From DASWJS01 sp036397035 (GTDB lineage Bacteria; Actinomycetota; AC-67), in contig DASWJS010000021.1 of the NCBI GenBank assembly GCA_036397035.1, positions 15,112 through 79,111 on the forward strand: DNA of 64,000 bases, given 5' to 3'. Below the pieces are notes generated by a model. That model saw nothing but the letters and a program-made list of their open reading frames with translations, was not told the DNA's origin and searched no databases. Shown here piece after piece: positions 24,261-33,134 of this stretch; position 1 is the first letter of the stretch; the number at the start of each line of letters is the position of its first letter. The position numbers were made by a program, and so were the translations under genes.

Positions 24261-27208
24261 CAGAGCATGCCGAGCAGGTCGCCGGCGCTCGCGACGCCCT
24301 TGACGTCACTGCGACGCTGCGACCATCTCGAGGCGCCCGTCGAGGCGAGCCCCGCGGCCGACCCAAGGAGCACCTTCACCTCGCCGACGTCGCTCATGCC
24401 GCTCAAGTTCTCGCCGGGCGCTCCGATCGCGACGTCGCCGAAGCCGTCGCCGTTGAAGTCGCCGACGCCCAGGGCGGCCGCGAACACGTCCCCGTATTCG
24501 ACCTGTCCGGGCACGCCCGTCGTGCCCTCGGTCCATCGCCGGCTTCCGATGCCGAGCGGCCCGCCGGCCGACCCGGGAAGCACGGTCAGCGCGCCGGCGT
24601 CGACTCGGGCGCCGAGGTTCTCGTGCGGGGCGCCGACGATCAGCTCGGCAAAGCCGTCGGCGTCCAGGTCGCGTGCCGCGACCGACGACCCGAAGCCGTC
24701 ACCGCGCTCGGCGGTGTCGGGGATCTCGACGGAGTCCTGGGTCCAGAGCTGGCTGGACGCCGCGGTGATCCCCGCCGTCGAACCGAACAGCACGGCCACG
24801 GCGCCGGCGTCGGCGACGTCGCCCACGTCCTCGCCGGGGATGCCGATAACCAGGTCGCCGCGTGCGCCCGCGCCGAGGTTGCCGATCGCGAGCGAGGCGC
24901 CGAAGCCGTCGCCGGTCTCGGGATCGTCGGCGATGCCCTCGACGCCCTGGTGCCACACCTGGATCCCGTCGAGCGCCGGGCCTCCTACCCCGCCAAAAAG
25001 CGTGTAGACGCGGCCTGCGCGCGGCACGCCGGCGGCGGTGTCGCCGGGCGAGCCGATGGCAAGGTCGGCGAACGTGCCTCCGTTGAGGTCCCCCACGGCC
25101 AGCGCGGCCCCGAACAGGTCGCGTGGCTCGGCGCGGCCCGGGATGCCGGCTTGATTCTGCTGCAGGGTCCGGGCGCCGACGCCGGTGAGCCCGGCGGCCG
25201 TTCCGAACACGATCTGCACCTTGCCTGCGTCGGCCGTCGCGCCCAAGTCCTCACCGGGGATCCCGATCACCAGGTCGTCGAAGCCGTCGCCGTTGAGGTC
25301 GCCCGAGGCCAGGGTCGACCCGAAGCCGTCGCCCGTTTCGGCGTAGCCGGGCACGCCGCCGGCGCCTTCGGCGAACCGCTGCGAGCCTGCTCCCGTCAGC
25401 CCGTCGGCCGAGCCGCGGATCACGTCCACCGCGCCCGCGTCGAGCGCGCCGTCCACGTCCTCCCGCGGGACGCCGACGGCCAAGTCGGCGAAGCCGTCAC
25501 CGTCGAAGTCGCCGGCCGCCAGCGCGCTTCCGAAGCCGTCGCCCGGCTCGCGCGCGTCGGGAAGCCCGCCCCAGCCCTCACGCCACCGGTCGTCGCCGGC
25601 GCCCGTCAGGCCGCCGGCCGATCCGTAGAGCACGTTGACGGCGCCGGCGTCCGCCGCGCCGTCGAAGTCCTCACCCGGCACGCCGATCGCGAGGTCGGCG
25701 AAGCCGTCGCCGTCGAAGTCGGCGCCTTGGGTCGCGGCGACGCACGCGCCGCACGACCGCGGCAGCGGCGACAGCACCATCAGCGAGCCTGATGCGGGAC
25801 GGGCGCGCTTTCCGGTCGACGGGCGCTTCGCCTCGATGGTCCATCGAGCAACGCCGCTCGGCACCGGGAGCCCGCCGGCGTCGGTCCCGTTCCAGCGCAC
25901 CGCCATCCGCTCGCCGGTACCCCGGAACGTGCGCCACGGCGCGCCGCCGAGCGCGCGAATCCGCAGCGTCCATCGCACGCGCTTGGAGAACTCGGCCTTG
26001 ATCTTTCCGGCGTCGTCGACGCCGTCGCCGTCCGGCCGCAGGGTGTCGAGCGTCGTGCGCGGACGGTAGATCTTCGGGTGACCCCCGCCGTCGACCTGCT
26101 TGCGAATCGACGGGAGCAGGTCGTAGGTCTTCTGGCCCGGGCAGCTCGTCGCGTTGGCGTCGCGGTGGCCGTTGATCCGCTTGAGCCGCACGCGGGTGCC
26201 CTCCGCGTACTTGTCGGTGCCGCTGCTCGCGATCATCGTCACCCGGCCGATCGGCGGGACGTGATGGACGTCGAGCTTCCAGCGCAGCAGCTTCACGAGC
26301 GCGGTGCGCGCCGCCTTCGGCGGCGCGACGGACTGGAACGTGCCCATCAGCGCGACGCCGGTCGTGTAAGTGTTGAAGCCGCCGGCGTGCGCGCCGATCA
26401 CCGCCTGGTCGATCCCGCCGGCGCGTCCTTCGAACACCTGGCCGTAGCGATCGACCAGGAAGTTGTAGGCGATGTCGCTGTAGCCGCGACCTTTCGTGTG
26501 GTAGGCGTAGATCCCGCGCACGATCGAGGCGCTCTCGCTCTTGGAATACGAGTTGGTGCCGGCCGTGTGATGGACGAAGGACGCCCACAGCTCGGGCGCG
26601 ATGCCGGGCCCCTTCGTGCGGAGGCTCTCGTCGGCGCCCCATTCCGCGCGCGTGATGATGCCGGGCTGGTTCGGCATGGCCTCCGCGACCGGGGTGCGCG
26701 GCGTGAAGCCGCGCTTGATCGCGTCCCACGCCCGCTGGAACGGGTTCCGGTGATAGGCGTCGCCGTTGGTGTTGAACGCGACGAGCCGCACGTCGCGGAC
26801 CGCGCGATCGCCCGCCGCGACCCGCAGTTGCACGGTGTCGGCAAGGCCGACCCACAGCGGCAGCGTGAACGCGCCTGCTCTCATGGCGGGCTCGTCGTCG
26901 CCGTCCGGGCCTTCGTCTTCCTCGTAGACCATCGTCTTCCACAGCGACCAGCCGGCCGGCCCGTGCGCGCGCACCCGGATGTCGGCCGATTCGGCGTCCG
27001 CCGAGTCGAAGGACACCCCGATCAGGTTGGCCCGCCACGGCAGCGCGATCGTGCCGGCGGCGGCGCGGTCCGGCGCGATGCGCGCGCGGACACCGAGCGA
27101 CGCGTCGAGCGTCTTCGGCGCCGGGGCCTCCGCGCGCACCGGGCCGGGCACGCCGAACGTCGACACGGCCACGACCGTAACGACGAAGATTCCGCGCCCT
27201 TTCCGCAC
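24260..27208 (-). CDS. Exported N-acetylmuramoyl-L-alanine amidase/PGRP with FG-GAP propeller
   Basis: 982 residues. Signal peptide MRKGRGIFVVTVVAVSTFG ... VRA is followed by a beta-rich domain, then a PGRP/Amidase_2 domain (about 180-360) with zinc-ligand candidates in FVHHTAGT and GHRDANATSCPGQ. The C-terminal 500 residues hold seven FG-GAP repeats, each starting DFDGDGF-like and continuing GVPGED; repeats 4 (DLNGGTF) and 5 (NLGAGARG) have lost the calcium-loop acids. The GTG chosen has GGGGGGAG before it and a TACGTT -10 upstream, whereas an ATG at 27244 precedes that -10. Probably a secreted or surface wall hydrolase or binder. Confidence 0.88.
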   Translation of the reverse strand: MRKGRGIFVVTVVAVSTFGVPGPVRAEAPAPKTLDASLGVRARIAPDRAAAGTIALPWRANLIGVSFDSADAESADIRVRAHGPAGWSLWKTMVYEEDEGPDGDDEPAMRAGAFTLPLWVGLADTVQLRVAAGDRAVRDVRLVAFNTNGDAYHRNPFQRAWDAIKRGFTPRTPVAEAMPNQPGIITRAEWGADESLRTKGPGIAPELWASFVHHTAGTNSYSKSESASIVRGIYAYHTKGRGYSDIAYNFLVDRYGQVFEGRAGGIDQAVIGAHAGGFNTYTTGVALMGTFQSVAPPKAARTALVKLLRWKLDVHHVPPIGRVTMIASSGTDKYAEGTRVRLKRINGHRDANATSCPGQKTYDLLPSIRKQVDGGGHPKIYRPRTTLDTLRPDGDGVDDAGKIKAEFSKRVRWTLRIRALGGAPWRTFRGTGERMAVRWNGTDAGGLPVPSGVARWTIEAKRPSTGKRARPASGSLMVLSPLPRSCGACVAATQGADFDGDGFADLAIGVPGEDFDGAADAGAVNVLYGSAGGLTGAGDDRWREGWGGLPDAREPGDGFGSALAAGDFDGDGFADLAVGVPREDVDGALDAGAVDVIRGSADGLTGAGSQRFAEGAGGVPGYAETGDGFGSTLASGDLNGDGFDDLVIGIPGEDLGATADAGKVQIVFGTAAGLTGVGARTLQQNQAGIPGRAEPRDLFGAALAVGDLNGGTFADLAIGSPGDTAAGVPRAGRVYTLFGGVGGPALDGIQVWHQGVEGIADDPETGDGFGASLAIGNLGAGARGDLVIGIPGEDVGDVADAGAVAVLFGSTAGITAASSQLWTQDSVEIPDTAERGDGFGSSVAARDLDADGFAELIVGAPHENLGARVDAGALTVLPGSAGGPLGIGSRRWTEGTTGVPGQVEYGDVFAAALGVGDFNGDGFGDVAIGAPGENLSGMSDVGEVKVLLGSAAGLASTGASRWSQRRSDVKGVASAGDLLGML

Positions 27209-27230
27209 TACCACTCCCCCCGGACTCGAC

Positions 27231-27236
27231 AACGTA
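27231..27236 (-). promoter_or_regulatory. Probable -10 box TACGTT for the amidase gene
   Basis: TACGTT lies about 22 bases before the GTG, leaving room for a short leader with the GGGGGGAG ribosome site. It argues against the ATG lying further upstream. Confidence 0.35.
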
Positions 27237-27323
27237 CGGACCATGGTGGGCGCGATGCGGGGCCGCGCGAACGCGTGCCCGAGGTCCGTCCTTCCCGGTA
27301 TCGGCGTTCCTGTGTAGCAGGCT

Positions 27324-28823
27324 TTAGCCGGAAGCGGAAGAGGTTCCTTCGCCTTCCCCGGATTCTTCCGCGGGGGCGGGGCCCGGAGTGTCCACTCTGT
27401 CCCAGTATCGGGACCACGGCCCGGGCGCGGCGCGCAGACGGCGCTCGATGGCGGGCGGGTCCGCCAGCACGACCTGCGTCGGCGGCGAGCCCAGCCGCGC
27501 GAGGTCCTCGTACAGCTCGATCAGCGGCGCGGGATCCTCCCCGGCGACGACGTGCACGAAGAGCCGGTCGGCGCCGTCGGTCCGGTCCAGCTCGACCTGC
27601 CAGTGGTCGGTGCGCTCGGACGCGGCGGCGCCGGCGTCGCGAAGGTCGATGATCGAGCCGCGCCCGTTCAACACCACCTCGCGCCGCCACTCTCCCTGCC
27701 GGACGGTCGGCCCGACACGCGGGGCGGTGCGACCGCAGTTCGGGCAGGGCTCGGTGCTGAGCCCGCCGAGCGCGAGGTCGCCCGTGCGCCAGCGCGGCGC
27801 GCCGCCGCCCCTGAACACCAGCGGCGTGACGACCAGCTCGCCCGGCTCCTGCTCGCCGCGCCGCTCGCCCGTCTCCGGCGAGATCACCTCGACCACGTCG
27901 AGGTCCGAGTAGGTGTGCAGCCCGAAGGTCTCCTCGCGCCCGGCCGGGACCGAGCACTCCCCCCACAGCACGCGCCCTTCGGCGGGCCCGTAGACCGCCG
28001 CGATGTGCGCGTCGCGCGCGCCCGCCGACAGCAGGCCTTCGCCGAGCGCCGCTCGCTCCGGAGCCGTGAGCGAACGCCCCACGGCGAGCACCAGCTCGAG
28101 CTTCGAAATGTCGATGCCGTCTTCCATCGCGATTCGCGGGAAGGCCACCGCCTCGCTCGCGGGCAGCGCCACCACGGTCGCGCGCGACTCGTCGAGCGCC
28201 TGCATCGACGAGGCAAGGTCGCGGCGGCTGCCGCGGAAGTGGACCGCGTTCATGCCGACGCCGTGCGCCATGTAGTAGACGCCCCAGAAGTTCAGCGTCG
28301 GGCCGAACGGCACCAGGTTCAGCAGCCGGTCCTCGCGGCCGAGCCCGACCACCGCGGCCAGGCGCGCGCCCGCGCGCGCCAGCAGGTCCAAGTCGTCGCG
28401 CGTGTAGGCGACGGGCAGGCGCCCGCCCGGGCCGAGCGGCAGGTGCACGTGCACCGCGCGCGTCGCCGCCTCGATCTGCAGTTCCTTCGCCTCCTCGCCG
28501 CCGAGCAGGCTGACGACCAGCAGGCGCCGCAGCACCGACCAGTCGCTGAACCGCTTCACGCCTTCGCCGGTCCCGCGCAGGACGAGCGCGTTCGGTCCTT
28601 CGGGGTTGCGGCGCGGGTCCAGCACGTCGCGCCGCATCGACAGCGGCAGCGTGTCGAGCGCGTCCAGGCCCTTGAACAGTCGCGCGTCGATGCCGGCCGA
28701 TGCGAGCCGCGCGCGCACGAACGGCACGTGGCCGAGCGCCATCTGCAGCAACGTCTGGCGCAGCAGCACGTTCTGCTGCTTGCGCTGCTCGGCGATCGTG
28801 CGGTGATCCCAGGCGACGGCCAT
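27324..28823 (-). CDS. PaaK-like adenylate-forming protein
   Basis: 499 residues similar to phenylacetate-CoA ligase family proteins: LPLSMRRDVLDPRRNPEG near residues 60-80, AAVYGPAEGRVLWGE (the YGxxE region), GELVVTPLVFRGGGAPRWRTGDLA, and the late EPCPNCGRTAPRVGP motif before a C-terminal lid. The usual Ser/Thr/Gly-rich phosphate loop is replaced by LRGTGEGVKRFSDW, so ATP use may be altered. ATG chosen because TAGCAT ends seven bases upstream. It is divergent from the methyltransferase/GH57 genes, with only about 50 bases between starts. Acyl substrate unknown. Confidence 0.75.
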   Translation of the reverse strand: MAVAWDHRTIAEQRKQQNVLLRQTLLQMALGHVPFVRARLASAGIDARLFKGLDALDTLPLSMRRDVLDPRRNPEGPNALVLRGTGEGVKRFSDWSVLRRLLVVSLLGGEEAKELQIEAATRAVHVHLPLGPGGRLPVAYTRDDLDLLARAGARLAAVVGLGREDRLLNLVPFGPTLNFWGVYYMAHGVGMNAVHFRGSRRDLASSMQALDESRATVVALPASEAVAFPRIAMEDGIDISKLELVLAVGRSLTAPERAALGEGLLSAGARDAHIAAVYGPAEGRVLWGECSVPAGREETFGLHTYSDLDVVEVISPETGERRGEQEPGELVVTPLVFRGGGAPRWRTGDLALGGLSTEPCPNCGRTAPRVGPTVRQGEWRREVVLNGRGSIIDLRDAGAAASERTDHWQVELDRTDGADRLFVHVVAGEDPAPLIELYEDLARLGSPPTQVVLADPPAIERRLRAAPGPWSRYWDRVDTPGPAPAEESGEGEGTSSASG

Positions 28824-28830
28824 CGGCGCC

Positions 28831-28836
28831 ATGCTA
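28831..28836 (-). promoter_or_regulatory. -10 box TAGCAT for the PaaK-like gene
   Basis: TAGCAT ends seven bases before the ATG; leaderless geometry. It overlaps an alternative ATG nine bases upstream, which therefore is less likely to be used. Confidence 0.45.
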
Positions 28837-28856
28837 ACGGCCCGGGCGCGCGCTGG

Positions 28857-28862
28857 TAGGCT
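28857..28862 (+). promoter_or_regulatory. -10 box TAGGCT for the methyltransferase/GH57 genes
   Basis: TAGGCT ten bases before the methyltransferase ATG. Divergent from the TAGCAT box about 20 bases to the left, so the two promoters share a very short control region. Confidence 0.45.
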
Positions 28863-28872
28863 CCCCCGGCAC

Positions 28873-29661
28873 ATGAGCGATCCCGACGCCGTTCCCGCGC
28901 GCTCGCTGTCCTTCGACGCGGCCGAGCCGCTGCCGCTGACCGGCGAGCGCACCGCGCCCGGCGTTCCCGAAGAGAACTACTGGTTCCAGCGTCACGTCGC
29001 CGGGTACCTGTTCGCGGCGGATCGCGTCGCCGGGACGCGCGTGCTCGACGCGGGGTGCGGCGAGGGCTACGGGACCGAGCTGCTGGCGGCGCGCGCGACG
29101 GCCGTCCATGCCCTGGACCTGGAGTGGCCCGTGGTCGCGCGCGCCCGGGCCCGCTACCCGCGGACGGGCTTCGGCGCCGGGAACCTCGTTGCCATGCCGT
29201 TCGCCGCGGGAACCTTCGACGCCGTCGTCTCGCTCCAGGTCATCGAGCACCTCCACACGCCGCAGGAGTTCCTCGCCGAGTGCAAACGCGTGCTGCGGCC
29301 GGGCGGGCTCATCCTCGTCTCGACGCCGAACCGCCTCACCTTCTCGCCCGAGGGCGTGCGCAACCCGTTCCACACCTTCGAGTTCGCGCCGGAGGAGCTG
29401 CACGCGACGATGGCTCGTCACTTCACCGGCATCGAGCTGCTCGGCACGTTCCACGGCCCGTCGATCCGCTCGCTCGAGCGGTTCATGCGCGTGTCGTTCC
29501 CCGAGCGGCTCATCCAGACGCCCGCCTACGAGTGGCCCGACTGGCTCCAGTCGCGCGTCGCGCGCGTCCGGCCGGGCGACTTCCGCGTCCGCGCGCGCGC
29601 GTTGGAGCGGAGCCTGGACCTCGTCGCCGTCGCGCGCGCGCCCTCGTCCCCGCGCGCATAG
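28873..29661 (+). CDS. Class I SAM-dependent methyltransferase (Rv3030-like by context)
   Basis: 262 residues. SAM motif VLDAGCGEGYGTELLA near residues 56-71, post-I acidic motif ALDLEW, and VVSLQVIEHLHTPQEFLAECKRVLRPGG for motifs II/III. The stop is four bases from the GH57 start. A methyltransferase directly before a GH57 branching enzyme and near a GT4 glucosyltransferase is the arrangement known in mycobacteria for 6-O-methylglucose polysaccharide synthesis, so sugar O-methylation is the best guess. That assignment is contextual, not motif-based. Confidence 0.85.
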   Translation: MSDPDAVPARSLSFDAAEPLPLTGERTAPGVPEENYWFQRHVAGYLFAADRVAGTRVLDAGCGEGYGTELLAARATAVHALDLEWPVVARARARYPRTGFGAGNLVAMPFAAGTFDAVVSLQVIEHLHTPQEFLAECKRVLRPGGLILVSTPNRLTFSPEGVRNPFHTFEFAPEELHATMARHFTGIELLGTFHGPSIRSLERFMRVSFPERLIQTPAYEWPDWLQSRVARVRPGDFRVRARALERSLDLVAVARAPSSPRA

Positions 29662-29665
29662 CGCG

Positions 29666-31198
29666 ATGGGCCTGTTCTGCCTCGTCCTGCACACGCACCT
29701 GCCCTACGTCCGTCGCAACGGCGTCTGGCCCAGCGGCGAGGACTTCTTCCATCAGGCCGCCAGCGAGTGCTACCTGCCGCTGCTCGGCACGCTCGAGCGC
29801 CTCGACGAGATGGGGGTTCGCGACGGGCTCACGATCGGGCTGTCCCCGATGGTCGCCCACCAGATGCAAGACGAGCACATGCTCGCCGAGCTTGGATGGT
29901 TCCTCGGACGCCTCGAGCTGCGCGCGCTCCGCCAAGTCGCCAACTACGACGGCGTCTTCACGCCCGAGTTCAAGGATCTCGCCGCGTTTTACGCGCGCTT
30001 CGGGCGCGAGCAAGCCGCCCGCCTCGACGCGTTGCCGGGTGGCGGGATCGCGACTGCCTTCGCCTCGTTCGAGCGCGCGGGCGTGATCGAGATCCTCGGC
30101 GGACCGGCCACGCACCCCTACCTTCCGCGCGTCGGCGAGCCGCTCCTGGCCGAGGCGCAGGTCCGGATCGGCGCGGTCGAGCACGAGCGTCTGATCGGGC
30201 GCGCGCCCGCGGGGATGTGGCTCCCGGAGTGCGCGTACCGCCCGGACGCCGGGATCGAGCGCATGCTGGCGAACGCCGGAGTCGGACACGTCGTCATCGA
30301 CGGCCCGACCATGCTTCGCAGCGCCGGTCCAGGCTCCACGTTCGCGCCGCGCCGCGTCGGCGCGGACGGCCCGGTCGCCTTCGCCCGGAACCTCGACGTG
30401 ACCTACCGCGTGTGGTCGCCGACGGGCGGGTACCCGACCGGGCGCTGGTACCGCGACTTCTTCCACTACGACGTCGAGGCCGGGTTCAAAGACTGGCGCG
30501 TGACCTCGATCCGCAAGCCGCTCGACGGGAAGCGGCCCTACGAACCCGCGCGCGCGGTCGAAGCCGCGCGACGCGACGCCGAGGACTTCGCCGCGCTGGT
30601 CGCGACGACCCTCGCCGAGCACGAACGCCAAACCGGCGTGGAGGGCGCGATCGTCGCCGCCTACGACACCGAGCTGTTCGGCCACTGGTGGTTCGAGGGG
30701 CCTGTGTTCCTGGAGCGGCTGTTCGAGGTGCTGCGCGACGCCTCGGGCGTGCGCGCGTGCTCGCTGTCGCGCGCGCTCGAGCTGCTGCCCGAGCCGGAGC
30801 CGGTCGACCTGCGCGAGGGGTCGTGGGGCTTCCGCAAGGACGACCGGTCCTGGGTGGCGGAGGAGACCGAGCACATGTGGTCCGCGCTCGCCGAGACCGA
30901 GACCGAGACCGTCCGCCTGCTCGACAAGCATGCGGACGCGACCGGCGCGCGGGCCGAGGCGCTCGCGCAGCTCGTGCGGGAGGCGATGCTGCTGCAGTCG
31001 AGCGACTGGCCGTTCATGGTCCTTCGCGGGCGCAACCCCGACTACGCGCGCGAGCGGTTCGCCTCGCACCGCGCGCGCTGGAACCACATGGCCGAGCTTC
31101 TGCGCAGCCGCATCCCCGACGACCTCGTCGCGCGCGAGGCGGCGGCCGTTCACGAGATCGACAACATCCTGCCGGCCCTGTCGCCGGCGGCGCTCTAA
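29666..31198 (+). CDS. GH57 family 1,4-alpha-glucan branching enzyme
   Basis: 510 residues with the GH57 motifs LHTHLPYVRR (motif 1), MWLPECAYRP containing the probable nucleophile Glu188, and AAYDTELFGHWWFEG containing the probable acid/base Asp334. The C-terminal DUF1957 helical domain ends SRWNHMAELL-like. It would introduce alpha-1,6 branches into a glucan chain. It lies directly after the methyltransferase. Its stop codon interlocks by four bases (CTAA) with the stop of the convergent oxygenase-like gene. Confidence 0.92.
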   Translation: MGLFCLVLHTHLPYVRRNGVWPSGEDFFHQAASECYLPLLGTLERLDEMGVRDGLTIGLSPMVAHQMQDEHMLAELGWFLGRLELRALRQVANYDGVFTPEFKDLAAFYARFGREQAARLDALPGGGIATAFASFERAGVIEILGGPATHPYLPRVGEPLLAEAQVRIGAVEHERLIGRAPAGMWLPECAYRPDAGIERMLANAGVGHVVIDGPTMLRSAGPGSTFAPRRVGADGPVAFARNLDVTYRVWSPTGGYPTGRWYRDFFHYDVEAGFKDWRVTSIRKPLDGKRPYEPARAVEAARRDAEDFAALVATTLAEHERQTGVEGAIVAAYDTELFGHWWFEGPVFLERLFEVLRDASGVRACSLSRALELLPEPEPVDLREGSWGFRKDDRSWVAEETEHMWSALAETETETVRLLDKHADATGARAEALAQLVREAMLLQSSDWPFMVLRGRNPDYARERFASHRARWNHMAELLRSRIPDDLVAREAAAVHEIDNILPALSPAAL

Positions 31199-31836
31199 GC
31201 CCGCGCGCCCTGGGGCAGGCGCGCGCCGATCCAGCGCTCCAGCGCGGGGCCGCTTTCGAACGACACGATGAGCGCGAAGCGCGGCTCGGGCCCCGGGTGG
31301 TGGACGGCGTGCCAGAGGCGCTCGGAGTCCACGACGAACTGCGCGCCGGCCGGCAGCGAGATGTGCTTCTCGCTTGCGACGTCGTCCTTGGCTTCGCGCG
31401 TGACCATGTACGAGTCGGGGTTGTCGGTCAGTTGGAGCCACGCGCGCACGACCCAGCCCTCCCCGTCGGGGTTCAGCCGGTTGTTGTCGTCGGGGTGCAT
31501 GTTGCCGACGGCCTCTTCGTAGGTGTTGGGGTTGAGCTTGATCGTGCGCACGCGCCCGTAGCGCGCGCCGGCGTCCTCGGTCCAGCGCACGAGCGTCGGG
31601 CACAGCTCGGCGTTCTTGGTCCAGATCCCGTCCTTGTCGGGCTTGCCGTGGTCCCAGAAGCCCGCGCACTCCATGTCGCCGAAGGCCGAGGCGATCGGGG
31701 CGAAGTTGGTGTCTCCCCCGCTCTTCCAATCGACGTACTCCATCGTCATGTACTCCTCCGGCGGGACCGGCGCGCCGAAGTTGTCCAGCACGACGAACCC
31801 GTCGCGCTCCAGGATTTCCAGCTTCGTGTGAGCCAT
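31195..31836 (-). CDS. Putative Fe(II)-dependent oxygenase-like (double-stranded beta-helix) protein
   Basis: 213 residues. A possible facial triad is seen as His114-x-Asp116 (MHPDDNN) with a distal His in LWHAVHHPG (176-180) and Arg186 in EPRFALIVSF as a possible 2-oxoacid anchor; this layout suggests an aspartyl/asparaginyl hydroxylase or cupin-like fold. Start ATG has AAGGAGAG five bases upstream. Divergent from the LemA operon through overlapping -10 boxes. Substrate unknown. Confidence 0.6.
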   Translation of the reverse strand: MAHTKLEILERDGFVVLDNFGAPVPPEEYMTMEYVDWKSGGDTNFAPIASAFGDMECAGFWDHGKPDKDGIWTKNAELCPTLVRWTEDAGARYGRVRTIKLNPNTYEEAVGNMHPDDNNRLNPDGEGWVVRAWLQLTDNPDSYMVTREAKDDVASEKHISLPAGAQFVVDSERLWHAVHHPGPEPRFALIVSFESGPALERWIGARLPQGARA

Positions 31837-31864
31837 CGCAACTCTCCTTGGTCGTGCTCCCCCG

Positions 31865-31874
31865 ATGATACGGT
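31865..31874. promoter_or_regulatory. Overlapping divergent -10 boxes TATCAT (minus) and TACGGT (plus)
   Basis: ATGATACGGT contains TATCAT on the minus strand (31870-31865) for the oxygenase-like gene and TACGGT on the plus strand (31869-31874) for the LemA-operon first gene, whose ATG follows after seven bases. The two hexamers share two base pairs, so both cannot be melted by separate polymerases at once. Confidence 0.55.
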
Positions 31875-31881
31875 TCCGCGC

Positions 31882-32559
31882 ATGGAGTTCCTCATTTTCG
31901 GGGTGGCGGCGGCGGTCGCGATCCTGCTGCTCTACCTGGCCTGGAAGATCGAGGAACAGCGGCGGCTCAAGCTGCGCGGGCTCGCGCAGAGCATGGGCTG
32001 GCAGTATTCGCCGCACGACTCGCTGGGGCTGCTGGGCCTGCCGTTTCCGATCTTCTCCCGAGGCTCCAGCCGGAAGGTCTCCAACGTCCTGTGGGGCCCG
32101 CGGGGCGATCACGAGCTACGCGTCTTCGAGTACCAGTACAAGGAGCGTCGCACGAACTCCCGCGGCCAGGGCTCCACCACGACCTATCGGTTCACCTGCG
32201 CGAGCACGCAGATCGACGTCGCCGCGCCACACACGAGCATCGAACGCGAGACGCTGCTCAGCCGGCTGGCCGACGTGGCCGGGTTCCGCGACATCGAGTT
32301 CGAGTCCGAGGAGTTCAACCGCCACCTGCAGGTCAAGTCCGCCGACGAGCGCTTCGCGACCTACCTGATCGACCCCCGCATGATGGAGTGGCTGCTGCAC
32401 GCCGGCCCGTGGAGCTTCGAGCTGACCGGCCCCTTCGTGCTGGCTCGCCTCAATCGCCGGCTCAAGCCCGAGGAGCTTCCGCGCCTGATCGATGCGATCG
32501 AAGGCTTCACCGCGCGCGTCCCGCGCGTGCTCTACGACGTCTACGGGGGCGCGGGATGA
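31882..32559 (+). CDS. Membrane-anchored hypothetical protein preceding LemA
   Basis: 225 residues. One N-terminal transmembrane helix (LIFGVAAAVAILLLYLAWKI) then a soluble alpha/beta domain with RGLAQSMGWQYSP and a repeated VFEYQYKERR pattern. Such single-span proteins are often found before lemA. Probably leaderless (TACGGT seven bases before ATG). The stop overlaps the lemA ATG (ATGA). No enzymatic motif. Confidence 0.75.
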   Translation: MEFLIFGVAAAVAILLLYLAWKIEEQRRLKLRGLAQSMGWQYSPHDSLGLLGLPFPIFSRGSSRKVSNVLWGPRGDHELRVFEYQYKERRTNSRGQGSTTTYRFTCASTQIDVAAPHTSIERETLLSRLADVAGFRDIEFESEEFNRHLQVKSADERFATYLIDPRMMEWLLHAGPWSFELTGPFVLARLNRRLKPEELPRLIDAIEGFTARVPRVLYDVYGGAG

Positions 32560-33134
32560 CGAACGGACCCGACCCGATCCTCATCGCCGCGATCGCCGCC
32601 GTGGTGGTCGTCGTCGCCGCGATCGCCCTGTCCTACAACCGATTCATCCGGCAGCGACAGCTCATCCGCAACTCCTGGTCCACCATCGACACCGAGCTGC
32701 GGCGCCGCTACGACCTCATCCCGAACCTCGTCGAGACGGTGAAGGGCTACGCGGCGCACGAGAAGGATCTGCTGGAGCGCGTTACCGCCGCGCGGTCGGC
32801 GGCGCTCGCCTCGACCGGGCGTCCTGGCGAGCAGGCCGCGGCCGAGCGCCCGCTTGTCGACGGGCTGCGCGGGCTGCTGGCGGTGGCCGAGTCCTACCCG
32901 GGCCTCAAGGCGAGCGCGCACTTCCTGGAGCTGCAGCGGGAGCTGGCCAACACCGAGGATCGGCTCGCGGCGGCTCGGCGCTTCTACAACAACAACGTTC
33001 GCGACTACAACCGGCGCGTGCAGTCGTTTCCCTCGATGATCATGGCGCGCATCTTCAGCTTCGGCGAAGAGGACTACTTCGAGGTCGAGGAAGCGTTGCG
33101 GTCCGCGGGCGCCCCGCGCGCCGGACTCAGCTAG
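32556..33134 (+). CDS. lemA: LemA family protein
   Basis: 192 residues: one N-terminal helix, then the LemA signature NSWSTIDTELRRRYDLIPNLVETVKGYAAHEKDLLERV and the later LANTEDRLAAARRFYNNNVRDYN. LemA proteins are membrane-anchored helical bundles of unclear role. Coupled to the preceding gene by a 4-base overlap and convergent, with an 8-base overlap, with the DUF3152 gene. Confidence 0.93.
   Translation: MTNGPDPILIAAIAAVVVVVAAIALSYNRFIRQRQLIRNSWSTIDTELRRRYDLIPNLVETVKGYAAHEKDLLERVTAARSAALASTGRPGEQAAAERPLVDGLRGLLAVAESYPGLKASAHFLELQRELANTEDRLAAARRFYNNNVRDYNRRVQSFPSMIMARIFSFGEEDYFEVEEALRSAGAPRAGLS

Noticed and set aside
27209..27244. ATG start 12 codons upstream for the amidase protein
   Set aside because: It lies upstream of the TACGTT -10 candidate; the GTG at 27208 has a strong ribosome site and gives a proper signal peptide.
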